DNA of 63,199 bases, taken from contig JBGCFT010000070.1 in NCBI GenBank assembly GCA_045107085.1, positions 1 through 63,199 on the forward strand. Direction: 5' to 3'. Both the position numbers and the translations under genes were made by a program. The DNA is from NORP309 sp045107085 (lineage in GTDB: Bacteria; Pseudomonadota; Gammaproteobacteria; Xanthomonadales; Marinicellaceae). Below the pieces are notes generated by a model. That model worked only from the letters and a program-made list of their open reading frames with translations, did not search any database and was not told the origin of the DNA. Shown piece after piece: positions 35,509-46,090 of the stretch (position 1 is the first letter of the stretch; each line of letters starts with the position of its first letter).

Positions 35509-37460
35509 AATACGTAAATTCCTATAAAGAATATTAATGCCACTGCCATTACCAGAGCATAATGATAAATATATCCAGTTTGTGTACCACGAATGGCTTT
35601 GGAGACTTTATTGACAAGTTTTGCTGATCCATTAACTATAAGCCCATCAATTAATTTACTATCGCTCCATTTCCACATTGCATTACCTAATTTGACTAAA
35701 CCTCCAGCAATGTATTTTTGGTTAAAACTATCAAAACCATATTTATTCTGTAATAGGTTATAAATAGGGGCAAAAGTTTTCTTTGCATTCTCTGCGATTG
35801 ATATCTTCTTTAGATATATCCATGTTGCAAGACCAAAACCAGCTAGAGCCAAAAAGAAAGGTGGTTGAGTCATTCCATGAATGACAAAACTCGCAACCCC
35901 TTTGAATTCATATTCGCCAATATGAGATATCACATCGTTAACAGGGTTCACAAAAATAACACCTTTGAAGAAGTCTCCAAATAAAAGAGGCTCCATTGTC
36001 AACCAACCGATTGCGATCGAAGGAATGGCCAATAATATCAATGGTACTGTCACCACCCAAGGAGATTCTTTTAAATGCTCTTTGGTGTGATTGTCCATTT
36101 TTTCTTTTCCATGGAAAGTAAGATACAATAATCTAAAACTATATAAAGCCGTGATAAAAACACCCAATAATACCGCAATATAAGCAACGGAGGATCCCCA
36201 ACGATCCGACATATGTGTTGCTTCTATTATTATGTCTTTTGAGAAAAATCCTGAAAACCCTGGAAATCCAGTTAAAGCCAAAGTTCCTATCCACATTGTG
36301 ATAAAGGTTATAGACATGTATTTCCTTAAGCCACCCATTTCTGACATATCTTGCTTGTGATGCATTGCAATAATAACCGAACCAGCTCCTAAAAATAATA
36401 GTGCTTTGAAGAAGGCGTGTGTCATTAAGTGGAAAATGGCAGCTGAATAAGCAGATACACCTAATGCTACGGTCATATAACCCAATTGTGAAAGAGTTGA
36501 ATAAGCCACAACACGCTTAATATCATTTTGGACAATGCCTATTAATCCCATAAAGAATGCAGTGAAAGCTCCAATTAACATAACAAAACTTAAAGCGGTG
36601 TCTGACATTTCAAATATTGGAGACATACGTGTCACCATAAAGATACCCGCTGTTACCATAGTCGCAGCATGTATCAATGCAGAAATTGGCGTTGGTCCTT
36701 CCATAGAGTCAGGAAGCCAAACATGTAAGGGAGCTTGCGCTGATTTACCCATCGCTCCGATAAATAAAGCAATGGCTATAAAAGTCATTAATGACCACTC
36801 AACACCAGGAAAAATAGAAATGGTTTCATTTGCAAATTGAGGCAATTGCGCAAATACTTCAACGTAATCTAATGTGCCAAATGTCATCATTATTGCAGCA
36901 ATGCCTATTAAAAAACCAAAATCTCCAACACGATTCACTAAAAAAGCCTTCATGTTAGCAAAAATAGCTGTTTCTTTTTTGAACCAAAAACCAATTAATA
37001 AGTAGGAAACTAATCCCACAGCTTCCCATCCAAAAAATAATTGCAAAAAGTTATTAGACATCACCAACATTAGCATCGAAAATGTAAATAAACTAATGTA
37101 GGCAAAAAATCTTTGGTATCCCGGATCTCCTTTCATATAGCCTATGGTATAAATATGTACCATCAATGAAACAAATGTCACAACCGTCATCATAAGAGCA
37201 GTTAAGGAATCAACCATAAAACCAACATGAAAACTGACCGTGCCAGTTACCATCCAAGTATAAACATTTTCATTAAATGCTTGAAAATCACCATTCATCA
37301 ATCCCATCAAGACTTGAACTGAAAGCACACAAGAAATGGCTACAGAAGAAATGGTCACTAAATGTGAGCCTACTTTTCCTATTTTTCTTCCAAAAAACCC
37401 AGCAATGATTGCGCCAACCAAAGGAGATAAGGCAATAATTAACAATGTATTCATATTCAT
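35505..37460 (-). CDS. nuoL: NADH-quinone oxidoreductase subunit L
   Basis: This 651-residue subunit is the distal antiporter-like pump of complex I, with the long lateral helix at its C-terminus. Seen blocks are FFGWEAVGLVSYLLIGFW, HVWLPDSMEGPTPISALIH, HAATMVTAGIFMV and YSTLSQLGYM. It lies 6 bp after nuoK and overlaps nuoM by 4 bp. Confidence 0.96.
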   Translation of the reverse strand: MNMNTLLIIALSPLVGAIIAGFFGRKIGKVGSHLVTISSVAISCVLSVQVLMGLMNGDFQAFNENVYTWMVTGTVSFHVGFMVDSLTALMMTVVTFVSLMVHIYTIGYMKGDPGYQRFFAYISLFTFSMLMLVMSNNFLQLFFGWEAVGLVSYLLIGFWFKKETAIFANMKAFLVNRVGDFGFLIGIAAIMMTFGTLDYVEVFAQLPQFANETISIFPGVEWSLMTFIAIALFIGAMGKSAQAPLHVWLPDSMEGPTPISALIHAATMVTAGIFMVTRMSPIFEMSDTALSFVMLIGAFTAFFMGLIGIVQNDIKRVVAYSTLSQLGYMTVALGVSAYSAAIFHLMTHAFFKALLFLGAGSVIIAMHHKQDMSEMGGLRKYMSITFITMWIGTLALTGFPGFSGFFSKDIIIEATHMSDRWGSSVAYIAVLLGVFITALYSFRLLYLTFHGKEKMDNHTKEHLKESPWVVTVPLILLAIPSIAIGWLTMEPLLFGDFFKGVIFVNPVNDVISHIGEYEFKGVASFVIHGMTQPPFFLALAGFGLATWIYLKKISIAENAKKTFAPIYNLLQNKYGFDSFNQKYIAGGLVKLGNAMWKWSDSKLIDGLIVNGSAKLVNKVSKAIRGTQTGYIYHYALVMAVALIFFIGIYVL

Positions 37461-37466
37461 TATCTA

Positions 37467-37769
37467 TTACCCCTTCAACTCGTTTAATTTATCAACTTCT
37501 AAGGATTTACGTTGTCTGAATATAACAACCAATATTGCCAATCCAATGGCCGCTTCAGCGGCTGCAACAGTGAGTATAAAGAATACAAAAACTTGTCCTT
37601 GAATATCATTAAGATAACTTGAAAATGCAATGAAGTTTATATTAACTGCCAATAGCATTAATTCTATCGACATAAGTAAAATTAAAACATTTCTTCTATT
37701 GATGTAGATTCCAGCAATACTGATGACAAATAATATAGCAGCTAGCACCAAATAATGAACTAAACTCAT
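37467..37769 (-). CDS. nuoK: NADH-quinone oxidoreductase subunit K
   Basis: This 100-residue protein has three transmembrane helices. The two membrane-embedded glutamates of the family are visible in LLMSIELMLLAVN and VAAAEAAIGLAILV. It overlaps nuoJ by 4 bp and precedes nuoL by 6 bp. Confidence 0.95.
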   Translation of the reverse strand: MSLVHYLVLAAILFVISIAGIYINRRNVLILLMSIELMLLAVNINFIAFSSYLNDIQGQVFVFFILTVAAAEAAIGLAILVVIFRQRKSLEVDKLNELKG

Positions 37770-38413
37770 TTTTCACCCCCAATATTGTTGCCTACTTCAG
37801 CATCCATTTTCACTACTCTCATTCTGTTTTTATTTGAATCTACATGAACTTGCGATTCTGGATCTACATGTTTGTAATCATCTCGTCTTCTTAAAGTTAG
37901 TAATATTGCTGCGACTATCGCTACTAACAATATCACAGAAGCCAATTCAAAAGGCAGTACATATTGAGTATATAAATTTTCTGCAACTTCTTTAACATTA
38001 CTGTGGCCTTCAGGATGTTTAATTAAATCATCTTGAGGAAGAACTGGTGTTAATTTTTTTGCAAATAACAGGATCATTTCAAATGCCATAACAATAGCAA
38101 CTCCGATTCCTACTTTTGTATAATTTGACATGCCTGTTTTTCTTTTTACCTTAATATCTAACATCATGATGACGAACAAAAAGAGAACCATTACGGCACC
38201 AACATAGACCAGTACCAATGTTAATGCCAAAAATTCAGCTTCTAATAACATCCACAATGCAGCCGCACTGAAAAACGCCAAAATTAAAAACAAAGCTGAA
38301 TAAATTGAATTACGAACTGTAACTACCGCTAAAGCAGCACCAATTGTAATGCCTGAATATATGTAAAATAATATGATTTGAAATCCTTCTGGAGAAAAAA
38401 TAAATTCAAACAT
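37766..38413 (-). CDS. nuoJ: NADH-quinone oxidoreductase subunit J
   Basis: This 215-residue protein has five transmembrane helices. The conserved region LALTLVLVYVGAVMVLFLFV carries the pi-bulge of TM3 found in this subunit, followed by the MMLDIK border. A charged C-terminal tail of about 35 residues follows the last helix. It overlaps nuoI by one base (TAATG) and nuoK by 4 bp. Confidence 0.94.
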   Translation of the reverse strand: MFEFIFSPEGFQIILFYIYSGITIGAALAVVTVRNSIYSALFLILAFFSAAALWMLLEAEFLALTLVLVYVGAVMVLFLFVIMMLDIKVKRKTGMSNYTKVGIGVAIVMAFEMILLFAKKLTPVLPQDDLIKHPEGHSNVKEVAENLYTQYVLPFELASVILLVAIVAAILLTLRRRDDYKHVDPESQVHVDSNKNRMRVVKMDAEVGNNIGGEK

Positions 38414-38898
38414 TATCTGTACTCCGAATCTTTTTCACGACATTCTGCAATTTCCTGTTCGCGCATGTCACCAATTTTCAAAAGTTGCTGTTTGTCTAAA
38501 ACATTTTTGCCTTCAGATTCAAAATGAAATTCATGTATATCAGTTAGGACAATGGAATCAACCGGACATGATTCTTCACAAAAACCACAGTAAATACATT
38601 TAAACAAATCTATTTCATAATTGGTTGTTCTTCTGGTTCCATCTTCTCTTTCTTCTGAATCAATTGTAATCGCTAATGCGGGACATACTGCCTCACATAA
38701 TTTACAGGCAATACACCGTTCTTCTCCATTTGGATAACGTCTTAATGCATGCAACCCTCTAAATCTTTCAGATTTTGGCGTTTTCTCTTCAGGGTAACGA
38801 ACAGTGAATTTTCTTTTGAAAAAATATTTTCCTGTTACTGTCATGCCTTTGAGTAATTCGCTCAAGGTTAAACTTTTTATGTACTTAATTATTTTCAT
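38413..38898 (-). CDS. nuoI: NADH-quinone oxidoreductase subunit I
   Basis: This ferredoxin-like subunit carries clusters N6a and N6b: two CxxCxxCxxxCP sets, CIACKLCEAVCP and CIYCGFCEESCP. I start it at ATG 38898 (162 residues), because AGGTGG lies about 10 bp upstream. An ATG at 38919 would overlap nuoH and add seven residues. An N-terminal amphipathic helix precedes the clusters. Confidence 0.94.
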   Translation of the reverse strand: MKIIKYIKSLTLSELLKGMTVTGKYFFKRKFTVRYPEEKTPKSERFRGLHALRRYPNGEERCIACKLCEAVCPALAITIDSEEREDGTRRTTNYEIDLFKCIYCGFCEESCPVDSIVLTDIHEFHFESEGKNVLDKQQLLKIGDMREQEIAECREKDSEYR

Positions 38899-38903
38899 GT
38901 TAA

Positions 38904-39932
38904 TTAACCACCTATCCATTCAGGCTTGTAAACTTTTAATACGGCGACAACCATGATCCAAACTATTGTAATTGGAATGAAAACTTTCCATCCTAATCGC
39001 ATAATTTGATCATATCGAAATCTTGGGAATGTTGCTCTAAACCACAAATATAGCAACAAGAAGAAACTTAACTTTCCTAAAAACCAGAAAATACTGGGTT
39101 GGGCATACCAACCATCACCCGTAAATGGTGAATACCATCCACCCATAAACATTATGGCTGTTAAGGCAGAAATCATGATCATATTGGCATATTCGCCCAA
39201 GAAGAATAAGGCAAAAGCTGCGCCAGAATATTCCACATGAAATCCAGCGACAATCTCTGACTCTCCTTCAGCAACATCAAATGGTGCTCTATTTGTTTCT
39301 GCTACACCTGAAATAAAGTAAATAATAAAAAGTGGAAACAAAGGAATAAAAAACCAATTAAAGAGACCACCAGATTGCGAATTTACAATATCAGTTAAAT
39401 TTAATGAGCCTGAAGCTATCAAAACTCCAACTAATGCGAAACCCATTGCAATTTCGTAAGAAACAATTTGAGCTGCTGATCTTAAAGCACCCAAAATGGC
39501 ATACTTTGAATTTGATGCCCAACCAGCTATTATCACCCCATAAACACCCAAAGAAGTCATGGCCAATATATAAACTAAACCAGCATTTATGTCAGCCAGA
39601 ACCAAACCATCAGCAAAAGGAACAACTGCCCATGCAGCAAAAGCCGTGGCTAAAGTTATGACTGGAGCCAACAAAAACAGAAATTTATTGGCATTTGTTG
39701 GAAAAATTATTTCTTTGGTGAGAAGTTTTAATACATCAGCAAATGGCTGGGCTAAACCCCATAACTTAAACCCCAATATACCAACGCGATTTGGTCCCAT
39801 TCTGCCTTGCATAAAGCCAATCACACGTCTTTCAGCATAAGTGAGGTATGCAACAGTAAGTATCAATGGTAAGACAATCGCAATTATCTTGATAAGCGTC
39901 CAAACAAGCACCCATATTTGATCTAATATCAT
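38904..39932 (-). CDS. nuoH: NADH-quinone oxidoreductase subunit H
   Basis: This 342-residue membrane subunit forms the quinone-binding site at the junction with the peripheral arm. Family blocks are AERRVIGFMQGRMGPNRVG, AETNRAPFDVAEGESEIV and HVEYSG. It overlaps the nuoG stop by 4 bp (ATGA). Confidence 0.96.
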   Translation of the reverse strand: MILDQIWVLVWTLIKIIAIVLPLILTVAYLTYAERRVIGFMQGRMGPNRVGILGFKLWGLAQPFADVLKLLTKEIIFPTNANKFLFLLAPVITLATAFAAWAVVPFADGLVLADINAGLVYILAMTSLGVYGVIIAGWASNSKYAILGALRSAAQIVSYEIAMGFALVGVLIASGSLNLTDIVNSQSGGLFNWFFIPLFPLFIIYFISGVAETNRAPFDVAEGESEIVAGFHVEYSGAAFALFFLGEYANMIMISALTAIMFMGGWYSPFTGDGWYAQPSIFWFLGKLSFFLLLYLWFRATFPRFRYDQIMRLGWKVFIPITIVWIMVVAVLKVYKPEWIGG

Positions 39933-42271
39933 GCTTTTTCCCCTACTGTTAAATTAACATTTAGAATATCAGACCTAAAACCCACACATTTATGAACAAA
40001 AATAGACCCAGAAGGAATACTGTCATCAATTTCAACAAATAAATCTTGTTGAATAACATTGGACTCAAAACTTTGATGGACTGAAACTTCTTGACCATTT
40101 TCCAGCTTATATTTTTCAGCATCTGAAGAATTTACATGAACATTATCAGTGCTAGCATGAACTGTGTCTTGTAGCGCTGTTGCTCGTCTTGTTAGCATAT
40201 CAACATCATAAATACTAACATCAGTAAATAACGCTAGATCAGTAATAACTATATCATCAGTATGACAATTGGTTCCGATTTGTCCTGGCTGAATTTTTTT
40301 ATCATTTACTTGCTTTGATACATCTTTAATGCTTTCATAATCAAAACCATCAACATTGAGCAAGTTTGCCATCACTCGTAAAACCCTCCATCCAGGCTTC
40401 ACATCATTTGGCATTTTTGATGCTGGTGCACAATATTGTTTATGGGTGAAATTATTAAAATATGAACCAGCTACTTCTGTTGGCAAACCAATCGGCAGTA
40501 TCACATCTGCCACTTGTTTCATATTCTCATCAGCAAAACTTGATAAGACAACCACTGAATCCGCTTCATCCAAAGATGCATTTGCAAGATAAGAATTATC
40601 AAAATCATCATGTTCTGCTTGGTATATTAAATAAGATTTGATATCAGAGTTTAAAATATCCTTCACATTATTTTGGGAACCTAGACCACATACCTCTGCG
40701 CCGACAGCATTAGAGCCCGTTGCCATTTCATATACTTTGCCAGCAGTATTATTTGAAAGCCAAGCAGTTATTGATTTTATAAGACCAGCTTGAGGGTGTT
40801 TGTTTGAAATTTGACCAATGATAAACAACACATTATTGTCTTTATCGATTAATTTTTTAGCCAAATTGTTTAAGTTTTCATCTGTTGCTTGTGCCTTAAT
40901 CCAGTTTCCTAGATCTCCCTCTAGCTTTGCGCCTGTTAATTCTGAAACACAATGGGCTAAAGATCCCAAGCCTTTTACCCAATCGACTTGATTGGCTACA
41001 TAATGATGAAACATATCAAAATTAAACAAGTATTGTTTAGGATTAAAAGCAGAAACTTTTGCTTTATTTTTTAGCCAGGCTTGCCTGACTCTATGTCCTA
41101 GAATAGGTTGCTCATGAGTTACATTTGAACCTATGAGAACAATCTGATCTGAATCAGCAATGTCGTCAAGCGTTAAATCAACTCTCGGCAAACCAGCTGA
41201 CTGACTAAAATCAGATTGGCCTAATCTGTAATCAATATTATCGCAACCAAGGGCTTTGAATAATTTATGAATCAAATAATATTCTTCATTACTGGATTGT
41301 GAGCCGGTTAACACTGCTGTGTTTTTATTGTCATGGGATTGAAGTTTCTTGACAGCAAAATCCATTGCTTTTGGCCATTCTACTTCTGACCATACTCCTG
41401 CCTGTTTAATCATAGGTTTTAAGATGCGATCATCAGAATTTTGTCCTAAAACACCATATCTGTCTCGATCAGAAATCCATGATTCATTTAAAGCTTCATT
41501 ATCTTTTGGAACTGTTCTTAAAATTTTGCCCCTGTGAATATGGTAATGAAGATTTGATCCAATGGCATCGTGCATTGAAACACCTTCAGCTGACATTAAC
41601 TCCCAAGCTCTTGCTTTATATCTGAAAGGTTTATTGGTCAACGCACCTACTGGGCATAAATCGATTATATTTCCTGACATAACAGAATCAATTGAACGTC
41701 CTACAGCCGTTCCAATTTGGGTGCGATCACCTCGACCGATACCTCCCAATTCATCTGTACCTGTTATTTCATCCAAGAATCTGACACATCTTGTACATGT
41801 GATACAGCGCGTCATATCTGTAGAGATAAGAGAACCTATGTTTTCATCAATTGCCACTCTTTTGCTGTCAACATACCGAGAAATTCCTCGGCCATAACCC
41901 ATTGAAACGTCTTGTAATTCACACTCACCACCTTGATCACATATCGGACAATCTAAAGGATGATTGATTAATAAAAACTCCATGACATTGCGTTGTGCAT
42001 CTATGGCTCTTTTTGACTTTGTAAAAACTTTCATATCAGGCATAACTGGTGTTGCACACGCAGGTAATGGTTTTGGAACTTTTTCAACGTCAACCATGCA
42101 CATTCTACAGTTAGCAGCTACCGATAATTTTTTGTGGTAGCAGAAACGGGGAATATTAATACCATTGTTATCAGCAGCTTCAATGACCATCGAACCCCTA
42201 GGGACTATCATTTCTTTGTCGTCAATTTCAATGCGAACCATGTTTTCAGGAATATTGCTTTGTTCAGTCAT
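39929..42271 (-). CDS. nuoG: NADH-quinone oxidoreductase subunit G
   Basis: This 780-residue iron-sulfur subunit has an N-terminal [2Fe-2S] ferredoxin domain (CYHKKLSVAANCRMC...C), the His-liganded N5 motif HPLDCPICDQGGECELQD and the N4 motif CITCTRCVRF. A long molybdopterin-oxidoreductase-like region without the cofactor follows. ATG 42271 shares one base with the nuoF stop (TAATG), and GGGAG precedes it; an extension of nine codons upstream is open but unlikely. Confidence 0.95.
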   Translation of the reverse strand: MTEQSNIPENMVRIEIDDKEMIVPRGSMVIEAADNNGINIPRFCYHKKLSVAANCRMCMVDVEKVPKPLPACATPVMPDMKVFTKSKRAIDAQRNVMEFLLINHPLDCPICDQGGECELQDVSMGYGRGISRYVDSKRVAIDENIGSLISTDMTRCITCTRCVRFLDEITGTDELGGIGRGDRTQIGTAVGRSIDSVMSGNIIDLCPVGALTNKPFRYKARAWELMSAEGVSMHDAIGSNLHYHIHRGKILRTVPKDNEALNESWISDRDRYGVLGQNSDDRILKPMIKQAGVWSEVEWPKAMDFAVKKLQSHDNKNTAVLTGSQSSNEEYYLIHKLFKALGCDNIDYRLGQSDFSQSAGLPRVDLTLDDIADSDQIVLIGSNVTHEQPILGHRVRQAWLKNKAKVSAFNPKQYLFNFDMFHHYVANQVDWVKGLGSLAHCVSELTGAKLEGDLGNWIKAQATDENLNNLAKKLIDKDNNVLFIIGQISNKHPQAGLIKSITAWLSNNTAGKVYEMATGSNAVGAEVCGLGSQNNVKDILNSDIKSYLIYQAEHDDFDNSYLANASLDEADSVVVLSSFADENMKQVADVILPIGLPTEVAGSYFNNFTHKQYCAPASKMPNDVKPGWRVLRVMANLLNVDGFDYESIKDVSKQVNDKKIQPGQIGTNCHTDDIVITDLALFTDVSIYDVDMLTRRATALQDTVHASTDNVHVNSSDAEKYKLENGQEVSVHQSFESNVIQQDLFVEIDDSIPSGSIFVHKCVGFRSDILNVNLTVGEKA

Positions 42272-43554
42272 TATGCTGCTCCCTCTACCATAGAACATTT
42301 GTTTTCAATATAATATTCAAATTCGTCCCAATATTTATCCAATATACCTTGAACTGGCCATGCAGCTGCTTCACCAAAGGCGCAAATAGTATGGCCTTCG
42401 ATTTGATTGGCTGCTGTTCTTAACATTTCCACATCTTCCATGGTCGCTTTACCATCTAAAATTCTAGTTAGGACTCGATACATCCATCCAGTACCTTCAC
42501 GACATGGCGTGCATTGTCCACATGATTCCATATAATAAAATCGAGAAAGTCTTTGGCACACCTTAACCATACAAGTGGTATCATCCATTACAATGACTGC
42601 GCCTGATCCCAATCCAGAACCAGCTTGACCAATAGCATCATAATCCATTGTAATGCCCATCATTGTATCAGCGGTTAAAACTTTCATTGAGGATCCGCCA
42701 GGAATGACTGCCTTTAACTTTCTGCCTGGTTTCATACCACCAGCCATTTCTAACAAATCTTTAAATGGCGTACCCAATGGAATTTCAAAATTACCAGGAT
42801 TGGAAACATGTCCAGATACAGAAAAACATTTCACGCCACCGTTGTTCGGCTTACCTAATTCTAGAAACCATTCTGCACCTTTGCTCATGATTAATGGTAC
42901 TGAAGAGAATGATTCAGTATTATTAATGGTAGTAGGTTTGCCGTATATTCCAAAATTAGCTGGAAAAGGTGGCTTATATCTTGGTTGTCCTTTTTTACCT
43001 TCCAGTGATTCCATTAATGCTGTTTCTTCCCCACAAATATATGCTCCTGCTCCAATAACTCCATAACAATCAAAATCTATTCCGGTGTCTAGTATATTTT
43101 TACCCAATAAACCCGCTTCATAGGCGTCTTTTAAGGCTTGCTCAAAAGCTTCAAATGGCTCATGATGAAATTCACCACGCAAATAATTATATCCTGCAGT
43201 TGCGCCCATTGCATAGGCACCAATAGCCATTCCTTCAATAACAGCATGTGGGTTATAGCGCAAAATATCTCGATCATGGCAAGTGCCTGGCTCTGATTCA
43301 TCAGAGTTGCAAAGAACATATTTTTGCCCAGGTGCGTTTTTTGGCATAAAAGACCATTTTAGACCAGTAGGAAAGCCTGCTCCTCCTCGTCCACGAAGTG
43401 CAGAGGCTTTAACGGTATTAATAATTTCATCTTGGTCAGTTTTTTCAGTCACTATTTTTTTCCAAGAAGCATAGCCACCTTTTGCCAGATATGCCTCTAG
43501 ACTCGGATCTTGATCAGGATTCAAACTCACATTGACTTGTTCAATCTGTGACAT
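42271..43554 (-). CDS. nuoF: NADH-quinone oxidoreductase subunit F
   Basis: This 427-residue NADH-binding subunit has the FMN/NADH motif GRGGAGFPTGLKW and the N3 [4Fe-4S] ligands in ESCGQCTPCREGTGW, with the fourth cysteine in HTICAFGEAAAWP. It overlaps nuoE by one base. Confidence 0.97.
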   Translation of the reverse strand: MSQIEQVNVSLNPDQDPSLEAYLAKGGYASWKKIVTEKTDQDEIINTVKASALRGRGGAGFPTGLKWSFMPKNAPGQKYVLCNSDESEPGTCHDRDILRYNPHAVIEGMAIGAYAMGATAGYNYLRGEFHHEPFEAFEQALKDAYEAGLLGKNILDTGIDFDCYGVIGAGAYICGEETALMESLEGKKGQPRYKPPFPANFGIYGKPTTINNTESFSSVPLIMSKGAEWFLELGKPNNGGVKCFSVSGHVSNPGNFEIPLGTPFKDLLEMAGGMKPGRKLKAVIPGGSSMKVLTADTMMGITMDYDAIGQAGSGLGSGAVIVMDDTTCMVKVCQRLSRFYYMESCGQCTPCREGTGWMYRVLTRILDGKATMEDVEMLRTAANQIEGHTICAFGEAAAWPVQGILDKYWDEFEYYIENKCSMVEGAA

Positions 43555-44102
43555 TATTTTTCCTCCTGAGCAGTCTTTTTTGAAAGACCATCTATTAAAT
43601 TATCAATTTTTTCTGGTGTAAGGTTTTCATGGTAGTGACCATCAACTAATAAAACTGGCGCTCCAACGCAAGCCGCAACACACTCCTCTTCTTTTACAAG
43701 TGTCACTTTTCCATCTGCAGTTGTTTCTCCTAGTTTTATACCCAATTTATTTTCCGTATAAGAAACGATGTCCTCTGCTCCATTGAGCATGCATGAGATA
43801 TTGGTACAAATTGAGACTTTGTGATTTCCGCACGGTTTAGTAAAAAACATGCTATAAAATGAAGCCGCTTCGTAAACCCAAATTGCTGGAATTTCTAGAT
43901 ACTGTGCCACAGCTTTCATTATATCTTTACTTAGCCATCCTCCATTTTGGTCTTGAGCAGCATGCAAGGAACCAATTACTGCAGAACGTCTTTGGTCAAT
44001 TGGATATTTACTCAACCAATTGTCCATGATTGTTTTTGTTTCAGCCGTTAACAATTCATTGGCTAAAGTTTTATCATTATCTTGTGGATTAACTTGATAC
44101 AT
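43554..44102 (-). CDS. nuoE: NADH-quinone oxidoreductase subunit E
   Basis: This 182-residue thioredoxin-fold subunit carries cluster N1a. Its four cysteines are in SICTNISC and ECVAACVGAP. The N-terminal helical part (SAVIGSLHAAQDQNGGWLS) is typical. It overlaps nuoD and nuoF by one base each. Confidence 0.95.
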   Translation of the reverse strand: MYQVNPQDNDKTLANELLTAETKTIMDNWLSKYPIDQRRSAVIGSLHAAQDQNGGWLSKDIMKAVAQYLEIPAIWVYEAASFYSMFFTKPCGNHKVSICTNISCMLNGAEDIVSYTENKLGIKLGETTADGKVTLVKEEECVAACVGAPVLLVDGHYHENLTPEKIDNLIDGLSKKTAQEEK

Positions 44103-45355
44103 TATCTATCAATCTCCCCGAATACGATGTCCATGGTACCAATAACCGACACTACATCTGCAAGCATCGAGCCTTTTACCATTTCATTCATTGCTGAAAG
44201 ATGAGCAAATCCTGGTGCTCTAATTTTCATTCTAAATGGTTTATTCGAATCATCTGCAACCAAATAAACCCCAAATTCGCCTTTTGGCGCTTCTACAGCC
44301 GTATACACTTCACCTTTGGGCACTGTGTAACCTTCTGTAAAAAGTTTAAAGTGATGAATCAATGATTCCATATCATTTTTCATCGCATCTCGACTAGGCG
44401 GTGCCACCTTATAGTCATCCAACATGACAGGTCCCGGATTTTCTTTTAACCATTTAACACATTGTTTTATAATTTTATTTGATTGAACCATTTCTTCCAT
44501 TCTAACCAAATAGCGGTCATAACAATCACCGTTGATACCTACTGGTATATCAAAATCAACTTTATCATAGGCTGCATAAGTTTGTTTTTTGCGCAAATCC
44601 CACTCAACCCCAGAACCTCTTAACATTGGACCAGTAAACCCAAGCTGCAAAGCCCGTTCTGGACTAACCACTCCAATGCCAACCGTCCTTTGTTTCCAAA
44701 TACGGTTATCAGTTAATAATGTATTGTATTCAGCGACGCGATCTGGAAAATAATTGGTAAAATGTTCGATATAATCCAACATAGTTCCTTCACGCCATGA
44801 ATTAATTTGTTTTAATGCTTTTCCTTTTGTCCACTTACTTTCAGCATGTTTTGGCATAAAATCAGGCAAATCTCTGTAGACTCCACCAGGGCGATAATAT
44901 GTTGCATGCATCCTCGCTCCAGATACAGCCTCATATAAATCCATTAAAAGTTCACGTTCACGAAAGGCATACAAAAACAGTGTCATTGCACCCAAATCCA
45001 AGCCATGTGTTCCAATCCACATTAAATGATTGAGTATACGCGTAATTTCATCAAACATTGTGCGTATATATTGAGCCCTTATTGGCGCATCAATATTAAG
45101 TAGCTTTTCGATTGATTTTACATAACCATGTTCGTTACACATCATAGAGACATAATCAAGCCTGTCCATGTATCCAATACTGTGATTAAATGGTTTTGAT
45201 TCAGCTAATTTTTCTGTACCACGGTGCAATAAACCAACGTGAGGATCAGCATGAACAACGACTTCGCCATCCATCTCTAATATTAAACGTAAAACTCCAT
45301 GGGCCGCAGGATGTTGAGGTCCAAAGTTAATCGTGTAATTCTTAATCTCAGGCAT
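44102..45355 (-). CDS. nuoD: NADH-quinone oxidoreductase subunit D
   Basis: This 417-residue 49-kDa-type subunit forms the quinone pocket with NuoB. It has the quinone-loop motif FGPQHPAAHGVLR, the HVGLLHRGTEKL block and the C-terminal DIVFGEIDR end. It is separate from nuoC, unlike the nuoCD fusion of enterobacteria. Confidence 0.96.
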   Translation of the reverse strand: MPEIKNYTINFGPQHPAAHGVLRLILEMDGEVVVHADPHVGLLHRGTEKLAESKPFNHSIGYMDRLDYVSMMCNEHGYVKSIEKLLNIDAPIRAQYIRTMFDEITRILNHLMWIGTHGLDLGAMTLFLYAFRERELLMDLYEAVSGARMHATYYRPGGVYRDLPDFMPKHAESKWTKGKALKQINSWREGTMLDYIEHFTNYFPDRVAEYNTLLTDNRIWKQRTVGIGVVSPERALQLGFTGPMLRGSGVEWDLRKKQTYAAYDKVDFDIPVGINGDCYDRYLVRMEEMVQSNKIIKQCVKWLKENPGPVMLDDYKVAPPSRDAMKNDMESLIHHFKLFTEGYTVPKGEVYTAVEAPKGEFGVYLVADDSNKPFRMKIRAPGFAHLSAMNEMVKGSMLADVVSVIGTMDIVFGEIDR

Positions 45356-46071
45356 TAACTTTCCCCTTCTAATTGTTCTTGGCTTTCAGCATAACGGGCA
45401 TCTTTTCGAATGGTCTTAGGAACAGTCACTCTTGGCTCAATAGAAACTGGCTCGTAGACAACTCTGCCTTTTTCTTCATCATAACGGACTTCAACATTTC
45501 CAATGAGTGGAAAATCTTTTCTGAATGGGTGACCAACAAAACCATAGTCTGTTAAAATTCTTCTTAAATCAGGATGCCCTATAAAAATAATACCAAATAA
45601 ATCGAACGCTTCACGCTCAAACCAATCGGCAACTGACCAAATTTCTGTGAGGGTTGGGACAGCCAAAATACCGGTATCTGGCGCATAGCATTTGACCCTT
45701 AATCGAACATTGTGCTCAATGGATAATAAATGAATGACAACAGCAAACCTGCGTTCCATCAACTCTGTTTCTCTTTCTTCCCATGAAAACCTTCCTGGTC
45801 CTTTTGCTTTAATTCCTCGACTAAAACCTGTGCTACTGACCCCTTCAGTTTGCCATTCAGCTTCACCATAACTCAAGTAATCAATCCCACACAAATCTAT
45901 TAATTGTTCAAAAGAAAATTGAGCGTCATCTCGTAATTGCTGACAAACTTGTTGCCAATTTTCAGGCTTGACCTCACAAGTTAACTCTCCATTTTCACTC
46001 ACAAAAGACGTAACTAACCCATCAAAATGTGACCTCAGTTTCTTTTCTAAACTAACTTTATTTTTGTTCAT
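45355..46071 (-). CDS. nuoC: NADH-quinone oxidoreductase subunit C
   Basis: This 238-residue 30-kDa-type subunit has the signature WFEREAFDLFGIIFIGHPDL followed by RILTDYGFVGHPFRKDFP. A loop in the N-terminal half (TEGVSSTGFSRGIKAKGPGR) looks like the lineage-specific insertion seen in Xanthomonadales NuoC. It overlaps nuoD by one base and follows nuoB after 19 bp. Confidence 0.94.
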   Translation of the reverse strand: MNKNKVSLEKKLRSHFDGLVTSFVSENGELTCEVKPENWQQVCQQLRDDAQFSFEQLIDLCGIDYLSYGEAEWQTEGVSSTGFSRGIKAKGPGRFSWEERETELMERRFAVVIHLLSIEHNVRLRVKCYAPDTGILAVPTLTEIWSVADWFEREAFDLFGIIFIGHPDLRRILTDYGFVGHPFRKDFPLIGNVEVRYDEEKGRVVYEPVSIEPRVTVPKTIRKDARYAESQEQLEGES

Positions 46072-46090
46072 ATGTTTTTTAATTTATTAG